Shown in pieces: positions 63,356 through 64,000 of a DNA stretch of 64,000 bases. Within the stretch, counting starts at the first letter, position 1, and the number at the start of each line of letters is the position of its first letter. The notes below the pieces were generated by a model. That model did no database searches. It had not been told where the DNA came from and saw only the letters and a program-made list of their open reading frames with translations. The DNA is from Acidobacteriota bacterium (GTDB taxonomy: Bacteria > Acidobacteriota > Terriglobia > Terriglobales > Acidobacteriaceae): positions 1 to 64,000 of the forward strand of contig JARLGJ010000014.1 of assembly GCA_031296105.1 (NCBI GenBank). Direction: 5' to 3'. The translations under genes were made by a program, and so were the position numbers.

Positions 63356-64000
63356 GTGATCCGTTCATTCCATCGTCTGATTGTGCCTGGCCGCAAAGAG
63401 GATTTTCAGCGGCTGGAAGAGTTTTTCTCCGCTCTGGGCTTTGCCGAGGGCGAAAGCTGGCAAGGCAAGCGTTCCACGGGACGCAAGTTCAACGCCTTCG
63501 AGTCGGGCGTGGAGCTGGCAAAGGGCGAAGAGATGCCCGCCGCCGACTACGTGGTCGAGGTGGACAACGCCGACATTGTGGCCGAAGCGGCGCACAAAAA
63601 GGGCTTTGTCTTTGTCAGCGACGTCGCCGATTGCTCCTGGGGAGCGCGCCTGTTCGTGCTGGAAATTCCAGCGGGCCTCGGCAAGCTGGCGGTGTTCAGC
63701 TACAAGCAGAACTGGCGGCAGCCCACGAAGGAAGCGCAACTGGATTCCACCGGCATGAAGTTTGCCATTGTGGTGGCGCGTTTCAATTCGTTCATCACCG
63801 AGCGCCTGCTGTCGGCGGCCACCGATGCTTTTGTACGCACCGGCGCCAAGCTGGCCGATATTGAGATTGTTCGCGTGCCGGGAGCGTTTGAGCTGCCCAC
63901 GGCGGCCAAGATGCTGGCCGAGACGGGCAAGTACAACGCGCTGGTGGCCGTGGGCTGCGTCATCCGCGGCGACACGGCGCACTACGACGTGATCGTCAAC
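63356..64000 (+). CDS. ribH: VOC-like domain fused to lumazine synthase RibH (partial)
   Basis: 215 codons from GTG 63356 to the right edge, no stop. Residues 1-120 (FHRLIVPGRKEDFQRLEEFF, FVFVSDVADCSWGARLFVLEIPAG, LAVFSYKQNW) resemble a glyoxalase/VOC-type unit. From about residue 136 the text is lumazine synthase: MKFAIVVARFNSFITERLLSAA, VPGAFELPTAAKML, ALVAVGCVIRGDTAHYD with the catalytic His. RibH condenses butanedione phosphate with the ribityl-uracil in riboflavin synthesis. There is no stop between the parts. An internal ATG at the RibH start could also give the normal-length enzyme. Confidence 0.85.
   Translation, partial: MIRSFHRLIVPGRKEDFQRLEEFFSALGFAEGESWQGKRSTGRKFNAFESGVELAKGEEMPAADYVVEVDNADIVAEAAHKKGFVFVSDVADCSWGARLFVLEIPAGLGKLAVFSYKQNWRQPTKEAQLDSTGMKFAIVVARFNSFITERLLSAATDAFVRTGAKLADIEIVRVPGAFELPTAAKMLAETGKYNALVAVGCVIRGDTAHYDVIVN

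Overview
The window is GC-rich, gene-dense bacterial chromosome. Gene content fits an Acidobacteriota-like, Gram-negative, facultatively or strictly anaerobic heterotroph: TonB-dependent receptors, a pilBTC-pilSR type IV pilus cluster, an NtrYX pair, zapA followed by a possible 6S RNA, selenocysteine formate dehydrogenases and a Hyd-1-type hydrogenase. The phylum is inferred from gene content and was not tested by any search. No prophage, complete IS element, CRISPR array or rRNA gene was seen.

Layout: 0-5.5 kb has a partial TonB receptor, a MarR regulator, NtrYX and an endonuclease III-like glycosylase. 5.7-12.8 kb is the pilus motor operon pilB-pilT-pilC-pilS-pilR. 12.9-23.7 kb is a mixed housekeeping region: an oligopeptide permease pair overlapping a CNNM transporter, a HlyD-type adaptor, an ECF sigma factor with small membrane proteins, a MITE-like repeat, a SAM hydrolase, an M48 peptidase, ZapB-like and ZapA proteins, a candidate 6S RNA and a PEGA-like secreted protein. 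23.8-28.4 kb is a complete selenocysteine island: selA, selD, selB and tRNA-Sec. selD itself contains an in-frame UGA.

28.4-50.0 kb is a formate/hydrogen respiration island. Formate dehydrogenase 1 (minus strand) has a UGA-containing catalytic subunit and an unusual Fe-S/NrfD fusion protein, with an fdhE nearby. A cobalamin-riboswitch-controlled btuB-btuC-btuD block follows. Formate dehydrogenase 2 (plus strand) has a second UGA-containing catalytic subunit, an Fe-S subunit, cytochrome b and a second fdhE. Then comes a [NiFe] hydrogenase operon (small, large, cytochrome b, maturation protease) whose small subunit has the six-cysteine signature of oxygen-tolerant enzymes. Every catalytic subunit carries a Tat signal or travels with one, so formate and H2 oxidation are probably periplasmic and feed the quinone pool. 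The Sec machinery upstream supplies both formate dehydrogenases.

50.5-61.6 kb is a LysR-controlled acyl-CoA module: CoA-transferase, two acyl-CoA dehydrogenases, FixABCX-type electron transfer proteins, a MaoC hydratase and a GntP-family permease. It probably takes up and oxidises a short-chain (hydroxy)acid and passes electrons through FixABCX to quinone and/or ferredoxin. 61.7-64 kb has tRNA-Leu(CAG), a tiny DHp-like protein, a crotonase, and the start of an unusual VOC-lumazine synthase fusion that runs off the right edge behind a structured leader.
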